This document shows positions 19,541 through 31,239 of a stretch of 64,000 nucleotides of DNA, piece by piece (position 1 is the first letter of the stretch; every line of letters starts with the position of its first letter). Under the pieces are notes generated by a model that had not been told where the DNA came from, did no database searches, and saw only the letters and a program-made list of their open reading frames with translations. This stretch comes from Tillus elongatus. Taxonomy: Eukaryota; Arthropoda; Insecta; Coleoptera; Cleridae. The stretch covers positions 29,448,739 through 29,512,738 of the forward strand of contig OZ023267.1 in the NCBI GenBank assembly GCA_964006375.1, read 5' to 3'. A program made the position numbers and the translations under genes.

Positions 19541-19991
19541 TGTTCGCTCCTCGTATAGTGTAAAAGCAGTGGAATTTATAATCTTTATTTTGCGATAAGA
19601 AGAACAGACCAGAATTCCACGAATCGTCAAGAAGAACACAACTTAAGTAGTCAGCAACGAAAAACCGCGATATCATATAGTACCGCTACCTTAAAATTAT
19701 ATGTGTGTGTGATACAGTCAAACCAGCCTTAACAAATCCATTAAACGCACCAGCAACCCAGGATAGCCTTTTCCGGGACACGCACGAGTTTCTGTGAGTC
19801 CAGTACTCGACAAGAGAAGAAATTCACAAAGGTAAGTGGCTTTTTGGTCATTCACGAGTTTGCATCAATTTCCACTGCTTTTGCCCCTTCTCTTTTCATT
19901 AAAAACGTTACTTAATTAACAAACGCAAATTACAGTCCACTTTGTTCGTAATAGCCCGCTTAACGCCAATTTCTTCGCCCGCTCCAGCCCA
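19541..19991 (+). repeat. BEL 3' LTR
   Basis: 451 bp, identical by eye to 13702-14152, followed by GGCAC, the second copy of the target duplication. Confidence 0.95.
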
Positions 19992-20009
19992 GGCACTTAG
20001 TATAAATAT

Positions 20010-22325
20010 ACAGGATTATTCATAAGTGGTGACCAAAAATGAAACCCCATGTTCTTTGAAAAATTTTAGAGAGGGTATGTCCTATAAAAATTTTTCCTAT
20101 AATGCTTCATTAAAAAGATACAGGGTGTTGAAGTTGAATTTCAAAAAATAAAATTTCCCAATTTTTTAAAAAGTAGCACATATATTTTGCTGAAACTTGT
20201 GTAGGCTGTTATGGAAGGCGCGTATTTTACCATAACAATTGAATCGGCTAATTTAGCAGCGGCGCGCGTACCCACATGTCATTGGTTATCCCTCAAGAAA
20301 AAAACGGGTAAGCCAATGATATTTTTTTTAATTTCTCATTTTTTGAATCTTACCTTCATTCGTGAACAAAATGACTCTCTTGATAATTTCCTGTACGATG
20401 TTTATTTTACGAGTAAGCAATTAATCAGGTAAGTGTTTTAGAGCACAGTTCATGATTTTTAACCAGTCGTTGTTTGGTAGAAAATCACAATGATACACTT
20501 TTATCAGGCTTATAGTAATTTATTTATTACAATAAATGTTCAAAAATGCCTCCATTGGCCTGAATACACGCACGACATCTTTTTAATATGGAAAATTTAA
20601 TGTCTTGAGGATTCATTGTTGCTTGAATATGACGAAAAGCATTATTTATCAGTTGTTGTAGCTGCTCTGGTGTATTTATTTGTTCACTGTAGACCAGTCG
20701 CTTAAAATCACCCCAAAGATAGAAGTCAAGTGGGTTTAAGTCCGGTGATCTTGCAGGCCAATAGATTGGTCCAGTTATGCCAATCCATCTTTCATTATAA
20801 TGTTCATGTAGCCATGTAACAACGGTTTGACTATGATGCGCTGGTGCACCGTCATGCTGGTACCACATTATACCTCTTGTTGCTAGTGGAATGTCATCTA
20901 GAATGTTTTCTACACAGTTTTCTAGAAGCGCTAAGTACGAAGATCCATTTAAACGTTGTGGCAGGACTTCCATGAACAGTGAGCCATTAAAAATACCACA
21001 CCATAAATTAATGGAAAATCTATGTTGAAATGTGCGAGTCCTTGTTGCATGTGGATTTTCCAATGACCAGACATGCTCATTATGAGAGTTATAAATACCA
21101 TTTCTTGTAAATGTTGATTAGTCAGACCAGAAAATTAGATTAGGGAATAAGATATTTTGATTGTTCATTTCCAACATCCATTCACAAAAGACTCGTTGAT
21201 GCACATTATCTCCAGGTAGAAGGCAATGAACATTCTGTTGATGATATGGATGTAAGGCTTCTCGATGTAAAGTTCTCCAAACAAAGCTTTGAGAATATTG
21301 TAACTGTGTGGCAATCCTCCGAGTACTTGTAGAAGGTTGATCCATCACTGCATCCACCACTCTCTCTTCATCTTCAAGTTGATGTTGTTTTCTACCATTA
21401 GCTCTGGCGTCAGGACGTTGTCCAATACCACACTGCCGAAGTCTTGAAAATGATCGAGAAAAAAACCCTTGGTGTAGGTTGACGGCGAGTGGGAAACCTA
21501 CGTTGATATTCCCGACAAGCAGCTAGAGCATTTCCATCAGCAAATCCGTAGATAAAAATTATATCTGCATACTCTTCTGAGGTGTACTCCATTATAAGAA
21601 GTAAAAGAGTAGAAAATTTTGCAATTTTATGAAGTTTACCACTTACACCTATTCAAAATAATAACTTGTTAACCTAAACGCCAAGTGAAACTTAATGACA
21701 ACTTTGGCAAACCAGTCTACTACTTACTAAAATACAACAAAGATAATCGTTGTACAAAAAATTATCAAGACATTAAATTTTCCATATTAAAAAGATGTCG
21801 TGCGTGTATTCAGGCCAATGGAGGCATAAAAGTGTATCATTGCGATTTTCTACCAAACAACGACTGGTTAAAAATCATGAACTGTGCTCTAAAACACTTA
21901 CCTGATTCATTGCTTACTCGACAAATAAGCGTCGTACAGGAAATTATCAAGAGAGTCATTTTGTTCACGAATGAAAGTAAGATTCAAAAAATGAGAAATA
22001 AAAAAATATATCATTGGCTTACCCGTTTTTTTCTTGAGGGATAACCAATGACATGTGGGTACGTGCGCCACTGCTGGATTAGCCGATTCAATTGTTATGG
22101 TAGAATACACGCCTTCCATAACAGCCTACACATGCGAAGTTTCAACAAAATATATGTGCTACTTTTTAAAAAATTGGGAAATTTTATTTTTTGAAATTCA
22201 ACTTCAACACCCTGTATCTTTTTAATGAAGCATTATAGGAAAAATTTTTATAGGATATACCCTCTCTAAAATTGTTCAAAGAACATGGGGTTTCATTTTT
22301 GGTCACCACTTATGAATCAGCCTGT
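20010..22325 (-). mobile_element. DD41D mariner-superfamily element with about 0.6-kb TIRs
   Basis: Left tip TACAGGATTATTCATAAG near 20010 and right tip, read inward, TACAGGCTGATTCATAAG near 22325, flanked by TA. The inverted arms are about 20010-20607 and 21767-22325. The left arm includes the last 20-25 codons of the transposase; the right arm carries an inverted duplicate of these. The right arm lacks about 38 bp present on the left (around 20500-20540). A defective transposase lies between on the minus strand. It was inserted within HSL intron 2, 14 bp from the BEL target duplication. Confidence 0.8.
20527..21592 (-). pseudogene. DD41D transposase, one frameshift and one stop
   Basis: IS630/Tc1/mariner-type DDE transposase. 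The N-terminal helix-turn-helix begins MEYTSEEYADIIFIYG (21592). A frameshift falls in a T7 run near 21465, where PTPRVFF continues in another frame as a LRQCGIGQRPD-like segment. First catalytic Asp: IFWSD (about 21120), followed by TAA where Glu is expected. Second: WYQHDGAPAHHS. Third: LNPLDFYLWG, 41 residues after the second, giving DD41D, the spacing of the visitor/rosa group. The C-terminal 20-25 codons lie in the left inverted repeat. Inactive as it stands. Confidence 0.8.
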
Positions 22326-22479
22326 ATAAATAAAAATAAGAATTATAATTACCTACTGATAAAAAAACAATAAAGCAAATAATACACAAAAACAAAAAAT
22401 AGATAAAATAATTGGTAATACAATTAAGTATAATTATCCACAATACTTTCTGCAGCCCATTTATAAGGTTCAATTCAAG

Positions 22480-22930
22480 TTTTGGTAATGTCTTTTACAG
22501 AGTTCCCGCTAAAAACAGCATATCAATTTTCCTGACTTTTCCCTGATTTCCCCGACATGCCAAAACCTATTTCCCTGAGTTCCCTGACATGCCAAAATCT
22601 ATTTCCCCGACTTTGATCTTCTACACACTACTACAGAATACAGTAAGTCCTTTGCCTCATGGCGGAAAACACACTTCTCCATAATTACATTTATGAAACA
22701 TACACATTTTTCCTTACAAATAAACAAAAACGCTACTTTATACAAATATGCACCATCATTGTGTTTCAATTATTTATCATAAAACGGAAACAAATAATTT
22801 CTCTCTGACACTGGCAAAAATTCCCTGACTCTTAGTCAATTTCACAATTTTTCCCTGATTTCCCTTAGTAAAATTTTCCTTCTACAAATTCTCTGACTTT
22901 TCCCTGTTTCCCAGACGAGTGGGAACCCTT
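22480..22930. repeat. 'ttccctga' dispersed repeat
   Basis: Many spaced copies of 'ttccctga' and 'tttccctgactt' occur between 22530 and 22910, in two clusters around a central AT-rich part. This composition is typical of a decayed non-autonomous element, but no tips or open frames could be defined. Confidence 0.35.
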
Positions 22931-23001
22931 TTTTAGGAATTGTAAAGTTCATACTGTCATTTCAGCGATTTTTTTTTTAATTCGCTTATGGGGAGATCTG
23001 T

Positions 23002-23700
<699 letters not shown>

Positions 23701-24154
23701 GCAAAGAATGTGACACAAATAGCGTTTGTGAAAAGAAAATGTTGCAATAAGAGTGTTCTGCAAACCCTTAAGTTTCAGATTCAACCGTCATTGCCCTTCA
23801 TTTTGCTAAAATATTTACAGAATATCGATTTCAAATAGACCCTTTCTCTGATGCTTTGGCTGTCAGTTTAGTTAGTGGTTTTTTTGTCAGTTGTTCTATT
23901 GCACTTAAAAATTTGCCTGCGCTCTACAAAAATAAATAGAATACCTATTTTTTACAATAATAATACTTATAGGGAATGTTTTAACTGTTTGAGACTACTG
24001 TAGTTATCTGAATATAAAAACTTGATATTGAACATGATTTTCATAAGTGAGTCCTCACTGTAAAATCATTTACAATAACATGCAATTCAAAAACAGATTC
24101 AATCACCTTAAAAATTAATTACTTTTTGAGATATAAATATCCTGTTATCTTTAT

Positions 24155-24948
24155 ACAGGGCTTTCATTGATTCCCGAACCCCACGTGACCGGATTCTGTC
24201 TCTCTCTTAGTGGAATATGATTTTATGAGTTGGCAGTCCAAAAAGTAACCAAAAAAACCACTAGACTAGGGACCCTAAAATTACTAAATCATTTGACAGT
24301 TCAGTCCATTGGCGCTCAATTCTTTTGATGGTTATTTTGTATTTTTGTATGTATATTGTGCATTTTCCAAGTTCGACCAGTGTTTACCTTCTTCAAATAA
24401 TTTTCTATCTGTTGGACAATAAAAATAAACAGTTTTTATCAAAGCTTAGCATTTTCATTCCGTTTTTACGTAAGTTGAAAGTGTAGGTATGTTAAGGTTA
24501 TGTTGTTGACGATATTCAACATCGCATGGAACAAAACCCTACCAAATCTGCCCAAAACAGGTACATATTTGTTCAATGTTACACAATACACATTCATAAA
24601 ACTGTAAATTAGAAGTTTAAATAATCGGACCTCAATTTGTTTACATACATTACAAAATTTTGATATCTTTACAAAATAAAAGTAATATTTTATTGTTTTT
24701 TTTTTTAAACAATCAATAACAGTAAACCATACATGAACAGACATGCTGTTAAAAATACTAAATAATAAATACATTTAAGACATTTATGGTTTCACCTTAT
24801 TATAATTTTTTTATTTTTTATAAAACCCCAAAGGAAATATGAGACAACACTGGCATCTTAGGGATTTCATTAATTCAGGTTGTACAACCGTGTATGCCAG
24901 GTTGCCTAACTTAAGCGGTCACGTGGGGTTCGGGAATTAATGAAAGCC

Positions 24949-24953
<5 letters not shown>
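24155..24953. mobile_element. MITE-like element, about 40-bp TIRs
   Basis: Left end ACAGGGCTTTCATTGATTCC and inverted right end ACAGGGCTTTCATTAATTCC, continuing with 'cgaaccccacgtgacc' in both, about 40 bp in all. TA flanks both ends, suggesting a Tc1/mariner-type non-autonomous element of about 800 bp. No open frame of note lies inside. Its right end runs into a (TA)n tract at 24952-25020. Confidence 0.75.

Positions 24954-25020
<67 letters not shown>
24952..25020. repeat. (AT)n microsatellite
   Basis: About 69 bp of AT. It is followed by TGTAATGGAAGAA and 'gttttgttttatag', a combination also seen after the (AT)n at 55865, so the tract is probably the tip of a dispersed repeat. Confidence 0.95.
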
Positions 25021-25023
<3 letters not shown>

Positions 25024-26347
25024 AATGGAAGAAGTTTTGTTTTATAGAGTGCATGTTGCATTATGCCCACTGTCTAACCAATAAAAATATACCTTTATAA
25101 TAGAAGCAGTATTGTAGAGAAGTTACTTTAATTAAAACTGTCTGACACGAAAACAGTCCCAGGTGTGATCCCAGCAGGCAAATTAACATATTGCCAACAT
25201 AAAAAATTACAAACTAAATGTGAAAATAATACCAAATACTATATAATGGCAATACTGGACACTCCTATGCTTTAGCATTGGTAATATTTGTGACAAGCAC
25301 ACTAGCGCCACCTCGTGTGAGGTACTATCAACTGAGCGGGTAATTTGAATTGTATATTTACCTGAATATTCTTAATTTAGACAATTGGTTTATTATAGAT
25401 GAATATAAAAACTTGTACATGACAAAACTGAACATTTTCTGATTATATAGTTATAAGTAGAATTTGTATCAGCAATCAGCTTGAAACCTAAACCTATTCT
25501 AGGGCTAAATCTGCTATATATACTTTTCTATTTAAACATAAAAAAAGTGACAATTTATGCCATACTGAAAGAAAAAATACACAGAACAAGATAGAAAAAC
25601 AGTTTTCTTATACCATTTATTATTAACACAAAACTTTTTTTGCCTTCATATTTCTTTTCTTTGATGCACTGGAAGACAAGTTATGATTGAAGCCTCTCAA
25701 CCATCCGTTTATGAAGTTTATCTATAAATACATGATGGTAAATATTACACAATAAATTATTCTCTGCGAACTGTACATATTGGCATAAAAGTGATTCTGA
25801 ATTTGTCTTCTTCTTTAACAAATTAATTCTTTTGGAAATAACATTGAAATGTAAAATGCAATACTATATCCAAATAAGTTCTTTTTGATAATATTACCCT
25901 TTTCTTGCATCTATCATATAAAACTATCGTCAATCCATGTTATAGTTATTGTTTAATATTAATTATTAGGCGAATTTGTAAAAAAAATCGCTGGTAAAAG
26001 AAAACACAAAAAATCATACTCAGGTTTCAGGATCCTTTGGAAACCTATGAAATGTCTTTGATAGATTTAGCATGTTACAATTCGAACAATTATAGATTGC
26101 ACACACCCTACCACTGACATTTATTGTTAAAACACAGGTCAAACTTAATTATACATAGTTAAACACCAGCAATCGCTAGTGTTTATATATAAACACATTC
26201 TCGAATGACAATATCAGTACTATCCACTAGGGGCGCTGATACTCTTGAAACACGAAATCAGCCTGAGTGTCCTGTATTGTCACTATAAAGTATTTAATAG
26301 TAGTTTATCATAATTGCCAACTATAATAAGCTTTACAATTAAATTAC
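25021..26347. other. HSL intron 2 sequence with a weak inverted-repeat element
   Basis: Around 25235-25290 ('ggcaatactggacactc') and 26255-26330 ('gagtgtcctgtattgtc') there is an imperfect inverted repeat, suggesting a non-autonomous element of roughly 1.1 kb. The rest is AT-rich with no exon or transposon protein seen. Confidence 0.35.
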
Positions 26348-26534
26348 CTGAAATCCCATGCATCTTCCATAAAAGCAATATTGATTGATGTTTTCTAAAA
26401 GGGCCAGTAGTTCTTGTGGTGAATGTTCATCATTGGGAAACAAATTTCCTTTTGTGCTCCATGATAATAATGTTTGTAAGTGTGACAACATGGCATCTAA
26501 GCTGGAGAGTAAGTGAGAACATGATTCAATGTCC
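26348..26534 (-). CDS. LIPE: Hormone-sensitive lipase, coding exon 2
   Basis: Acceptor is ...TTTTTCACAG before 26534; donor is GTAATT after 26348. It starts in phase 2, completing Arg with exon 1, and ends in phase 0. The product reads DIESCSHLLSSLDAMLSHL and ends NINQYCFYGRCMGFQ. The CFYGRCxGFQ word is diagnostic of the HSL N-terminal domain. The open frame is longer than needed and the exon is too short to stand out on its own; it was found by following the family from exon 1. Confidence 0.9.
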
Positions 26535-27001
26535 CTGTGAAAAATAGAAAAAATATATGAGGCAGTAGTAGTAGTATATTTGTTATAATAAATTCACAAG
26601 GTGTCTTACTAATGATTATATATTTTATATGGTATCTAAAAATTATAAATTTAGACACACATTTTATTCTTCTTAAAATACAGATTATAAATTTAATAAG
26701 ATTAGTGGTAGGTGTATTATTTCATACCATTATCAAATATTCAATAATTAAGAAAAATTCAATAATAACAAAGTGAGGATAGTCAGCAGTCATGCTTTAA
26801 AAAAAATCCTTTAATAATGCATACTACAATCAGTAGCTTCACTTTATTGTAATTAGAGTTAATACAAAATCTCAAACCAACAAATTATTTGAAAGAACAA
26901 TCTAAATATGACACATAAAAACGATGAGCCTATACCCAATAATAAATTTGTCAACAAATTCTAACATCACCCACAGATAATTGGATCATAATTATTATTA
27001 C

Positions 27002-27360
27002 CTTGCCATAATAGTTTTTCTAAACAGGACACTATCCCTCTTAGCTGTAACCTTATCTACGAACTCTTTTGTATAATCCAAGGCTCTGTTACATACAATA
27101 AGAAAACTTCTGTAACCATTTCCAGGGGTATTTTCATCAAAATCAAAGTAGGAGACATTTTCTTGTATATGAAGAATTTTAGGCCAAAGAGCTTCGGTCA
27201 CTTCTTTTATTGCCATAAAACAAATGTACAATCTCTGACCATTCTCACTGCTGTCTTTTGCGAAATAATCCGCATTGCTTAAACATAAAGTTGATAAATT
27301 TTTCAACTTTGCTTCATCAATAATATCACCCAGATTTGTGTCATTTGCAGATTCTGTCAT
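27002..27360 (-). CDS. LIPE: Hormone-sensitive lipase, coding exon 1 (N-terminus)
   Basis: ATG at 27360, donor GTAATA after 27002, leaving phase 2. The 119 residues include NLSTLCLSNADYFAK, then TPGNGYRSFLIVCNRAL and RDSVLFRKTIMAR, matching the start of the HSL N-terminal domain (PF06350-type). The ATG is chosen because homology begins within about 20 residues of it and vertebrate short isoforms start similarly. Upstream, 'tttcctgcag' at about 27424 could be an acceptor for a 5'-UTR exon. HSL mobilises stored diacylglycerol and sterol esters; in insects it acts in fat body beside Brummer lipase. The gene spans more than 26 kb. Confidence 0.9.
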
Positions 27361-28427
27361 TTTGGGGAGTTGTATTATCTAGTTGCTTCAAAATATCATT
27401 AACTGGGTCAAAACAGTAATCCTGCAGGAAAATATTTATAAAACGAATATAATGTTCAATTTTCAAAACAGTTAAATTTTTGGGAGGTTTTGCTGCAATG
27501 AAACGGACAATTTACAATTTGCGTCATATTTTTGACAATTCATACCTACCACCAACATAAACATTAGAATTACCATTTACCATACCATTGACATATACAC
27601 ACAACCAAAATTCCCTACACAGAGACATTCCATTTTCAATTTTTGGTTTTTATAATTTGTTTTACAATTCATATTACTCTTTGTTTACTAATTATATAAT
27701 ATTATATATTATACCGTACTTGCGCTCTATATACATATTTATGAGACTAATAACAATTTAACCTTTAACTACTGAGGTGAGGTGAGATTTTTTGAAAAAA
27801 TCTGTTGTCCATTCTTTCTACCTTAAAAATCCGCCAAAAATTGTGAACACGTCAATATTAGCCAACACAACAACAACAAAAAATACTAAATTTAAGATTT
27901 TAAATAAAGAATTTGATTAGATAAAATTAATTATTTACCGTATCATGTATTACTTTAAATAATAATTTCTGTGGTATGAAAAATAAAGTTTCAAATATAT
28001 TATTTTATAGGTTAGTAGCTACATTTTGTTTGTCTAATGTTGTCCCTTAACTTTTTTATTTATATGTTTGTAGTGGTAGTAGTGAACAGCAGAGAAATTT
28101 TTCGGCCCTCCCTCTCATGCAGTTCTGTCTTCTGTCTTCGTTCTCGAAGCAAAAGCTACAAAAGTGGCAAGTTGGGTTGTAAAAATATGTCGAGGCGTCT
28201 TTCACTTTATGAGTGAGAATCAAGAAAACAAAACTCTACCAAGTTCTAAACAGTTTCTTGCAATGTGTACAAAAAGTATTTGAAGTGAAAAAGTTTGTTG
28301 AGTTCCAAACAACCGTAAAAAATGCAGACCAAAATTTAGTAATTAATTGTTTGAGTCCTACAACTGTCAACATCAGTAATCCATAAGATTTTAAAGACTG
28401 TTGTGAAAGTAGGCTGACTAATTGACC
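27361..28427. promoter_or_regulatory. Divergent promoter region between HSL and bonus
   Basis: The start codons of the two host genes point away from each other across 1067 bp, and no transposon was recognised between them. 28080-28210 is locally less AT-rich and is likely bonus 5' UTR. No convincing TATA box or initiator could be assigned. A shared bidirectional promoter is inferred from spacing only. Confidence 0.5.
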
Positions 28428-28845
28428 ATGGCTGAAACAAACACTGAAATACAGGGTGAGAATTTCATCCCTCTCCAACCTGAAAATAACGTGGCAGGTG
28501 TAAATAATCCCGAACCCCAACCTCAAGACACCGCGGCGGGCAACGAACCATTCAGTTTAACACAGGTGTTCGTTATGGAGAACTTGGAGAATCTTGATCC
28601 TGGGAATGGTCCTAAAGATATTGACAAGGAAAGTTCAAACCTGAACAATTCCCCTAACGAGGAACAACATGTTGAGAGCAATGAAAGTCCCACAACAAGG
28701 GCAGCATATACTTTCAAGTGTGCGTTCTGTGAACAAGTGCTCACTGCTACTGACTGCCCAAAATTGTTACAGTGTTTACATAATGCCTGCTCGAATTGTA
28801 TTAACAACAAAATGTATGATCAGGCAGATGCATCCGTAGACAAAT
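28428..28845 (+). CDS. bon: TIF1/TRIM24-33-like protein (bonus), coding exon 1: RING start
   Basis: ATG at 28428 in context ACCATGG; donor GTAAGT at 28846; leaves phase 1. The first 95 residues are acidic and Asn/Pro/Glu-rich. Then FKCAFCEQVLTATDCPK and LQCLHNACSNCINNK give the first zinc ligands of a C3HC4 RING; the last CPLC pair is supplied by exon 2. TIF1 proteins are nuclear co-regulators and E3 ligases; Drosophila bonus binds nuclear receptors and modifies chromatin. The exon is preceded by the divergent HSL promoter and followed by a 7.1-kb intron full of transposons. Confidence 0.9.
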
Positions 28846-29657
28846 GTAAGTCTTTTTTTACCACAAATCTTTGAGCTTGCTGATCGTTAAACTGATACAT
28901 TTAGTATTTCTCAAGTACAGTAAGTCATCTCATAACATCCTCTCATTTAACGTTTCATTCTAGCATCGCAGTTTGTTGTAGGCAAATGTATCGTTTAAGG
29001 TTGAACCTGATTCAGTAGAACCTTGTTTTTTTTAAGTCTAAAACAGTAGGTAAAAAGCAGTACATAATGTAATGTGTCTACATGTAGGCATGTACATAAT
29101 ACATATGTAAATGAATACTGTTTTTTTTTATTATTCCTTTTGCAGTCACAAATATTGACATATGTATGTACATTCTATTCATTTCCAATTATTCCTTTTA
29201 TGTTGTTTGACTTAACGTCGCGATTGATAGGTCCCAAACTAGGACGTTATGCGAGGACTTACTGTACACGTTCAACTGCATAAGTTTAATATATTTAGCA
29301 TTTACACATTCTGTTCTTAAACTGCTGCTGGTCTTCTAGTTTACTATTTGTAAACTGCTGCCAGTCTTTTAGTTACCAGTTATACAAGGTAAAAAAATAA
29401 ATTTTCACAAGGTAAAAATGGTATCAAAATGCATAGGCAATAAACCATATTTATCAGCAGTCGATTTATCTCTTGAGAGTTGGCCTCTCAGCTAGGGTAT
29501 CATCTTCCTTTTTTATACAGACTATCTTTACAACATAATTAAGGTACCAATTTTCATTAAAAAATTTATATTCCTAAAATTATTTATGCAATACATAGTA
29601 TAAAAAGTAATCTTCAAGATTGATACATTAATACTACACAATTGCGCACATATTTGT
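28846..29657. other. bonus intron 1, 5' part
   Basis: AT-rich intron sequence. No transposon protein, exon or clear repeat was recognised before the CR1 fragment that begins near 29658. Confidence 0.4.
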
Positions 29658-30650
29658 ACCCTCAAGGTTCAGCTTTAGCCCCTACTTTGTTTCTTCTCCA
29701 CATCAATGCCCTCCTCTCTAGCACATCCAAGTCAGTTCACAGTTACGCGGACGACAGCACCCTCCACTCAAATATACAATATTCTAATCCTGTCTCCTTA
29801 CCCCAATTAGATGAGGATCGCAGACTCATTGAGGGTTCTGCCTCTGTGTATCTCCAAAGAATATTAGCCTGGGGAAGTAGAAATCTTGTACAATTCAACT
29901 CCACCAAATCTCAGTCTTGGTTTCTATCTCATAAGAGATACACCAGCCCTAGACCCATCACAATGAACAACCAAGTTATTCAAAAGTAATGAGTCCTTTT
30001 CACTTGTTGGCATTTCTCTGGATTGAAATCTCAATAGGCACCAAAATGTCACATCAATTGCAGAAGCGGCTGCTAAGAAATTAGGTTTCCTCTTCCGGGC
30101 TTGCAAATATTTTTCACCAGCTAATCTCTATACCTTATATACTTCACAAATAAGGCCAAACCTTGAATACTGCTCCCACATCTGGGGTGCCGCTGTCGCT
30201 TCTACACTCGCTATCCTGGACTCCATTCATAAGATAGCTATTATACATCTCATCGGTGACCCTACCCTCACCAAAAGGCTGCCATCGCTTGCCCACCGAC
30301 GTGCTGTTGGTGACCTCTCTCTCTCTCTCTTTTATACATATCTGCACGGGCACTGCTCAGAGGAGCTTTCTTCCTCAGTTCCTCCACCAGCTGCCCCCAA
30401 CAGATCTACCAAGGGAACAGAGCGAATGCACCCTTTTATTGTCCAGGTCACCACACATAGAACATCTTGTTATGCTCCCTTTTTTGTCTCGAGGACTTCC
30501 AAGTTGTGGAATTCCTTGCCTGCACATGTTTTTCCTTCTCCTAAGAACCTCTAAACCTTCAAATCCAGAATTAACAAGTTGCCTCTTTCCTCCTTGTCGA
30601 CACCCACGGTATGATAGTATTTAGGCTGTAAGCCCTCGTGGTGTGTTGTT
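29658..30650 (+). mobile_element. CR1-like LINE, 5'-truncated fragment
   Basis: Begins mid-RT at 'ccctcaaggttcagctttag' and runs to the 3' terminal 'ccctcgtggtgtgttgttg'. Frame 29660-29987 holds PQGSALAPTLFLLHINALL and HSYADDSTLHS (catalytic YADD). After a stop the C-terminal region continues in other frames: LGFLFRACKYFSPANLYTLY, NLEYCSHIWGA and RTSKLWNSLPAHVF, words typical of CR1/L2-like LINEs. It is decayed. A second copy at 61945-62885 has the upstream part but lacks the region present here. Confidence 0.75.
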
Positions 30651-31080
<430 letters not shown>

Positions 31081-31239
31081 ATCCTCCTGAGACCTGAACT
31101 CAAAAAATTAATAAAATGAAAATAATGTTTGTGTGCTTTGACTAGAAGTGGGTACTAAAACAAACATATTCAGTCAAAATAAAAATTTGGAGTCTTTTGA
31201 AAAGTCCATCTTATTGGACACTCTGATTATAAGCATTCA

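Larger units (their letters stand above)
13702..19991 (+). mobile_element. Complete BEL/Pao LTR retrotransposon
   Basis: A 6.29-kb element with two 451-bp LTRs (13702-14152 and 19541-19991) that look identical base for base. It is flanked by the 5-bp duplication GGCAC at 13697-13701 and 19992-19996. The LTRs begin TG and end CA. Between them lie a primer-binding site, one open gag-pol frame and a short polypurine tract. Identical LTRs mean a very recent insertion. It sits in HSL intron 2 in antisense orientation to HSL. It is a retrotransposon of the semotivirus type with no envelope gene visible. Confidence 0.95.

Noticed and set aside
24466..24774. 102-codon minus-strand open frame inside the MITE
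   Set aside because: Low-complexity, no domain, AT-rich; chance frame.
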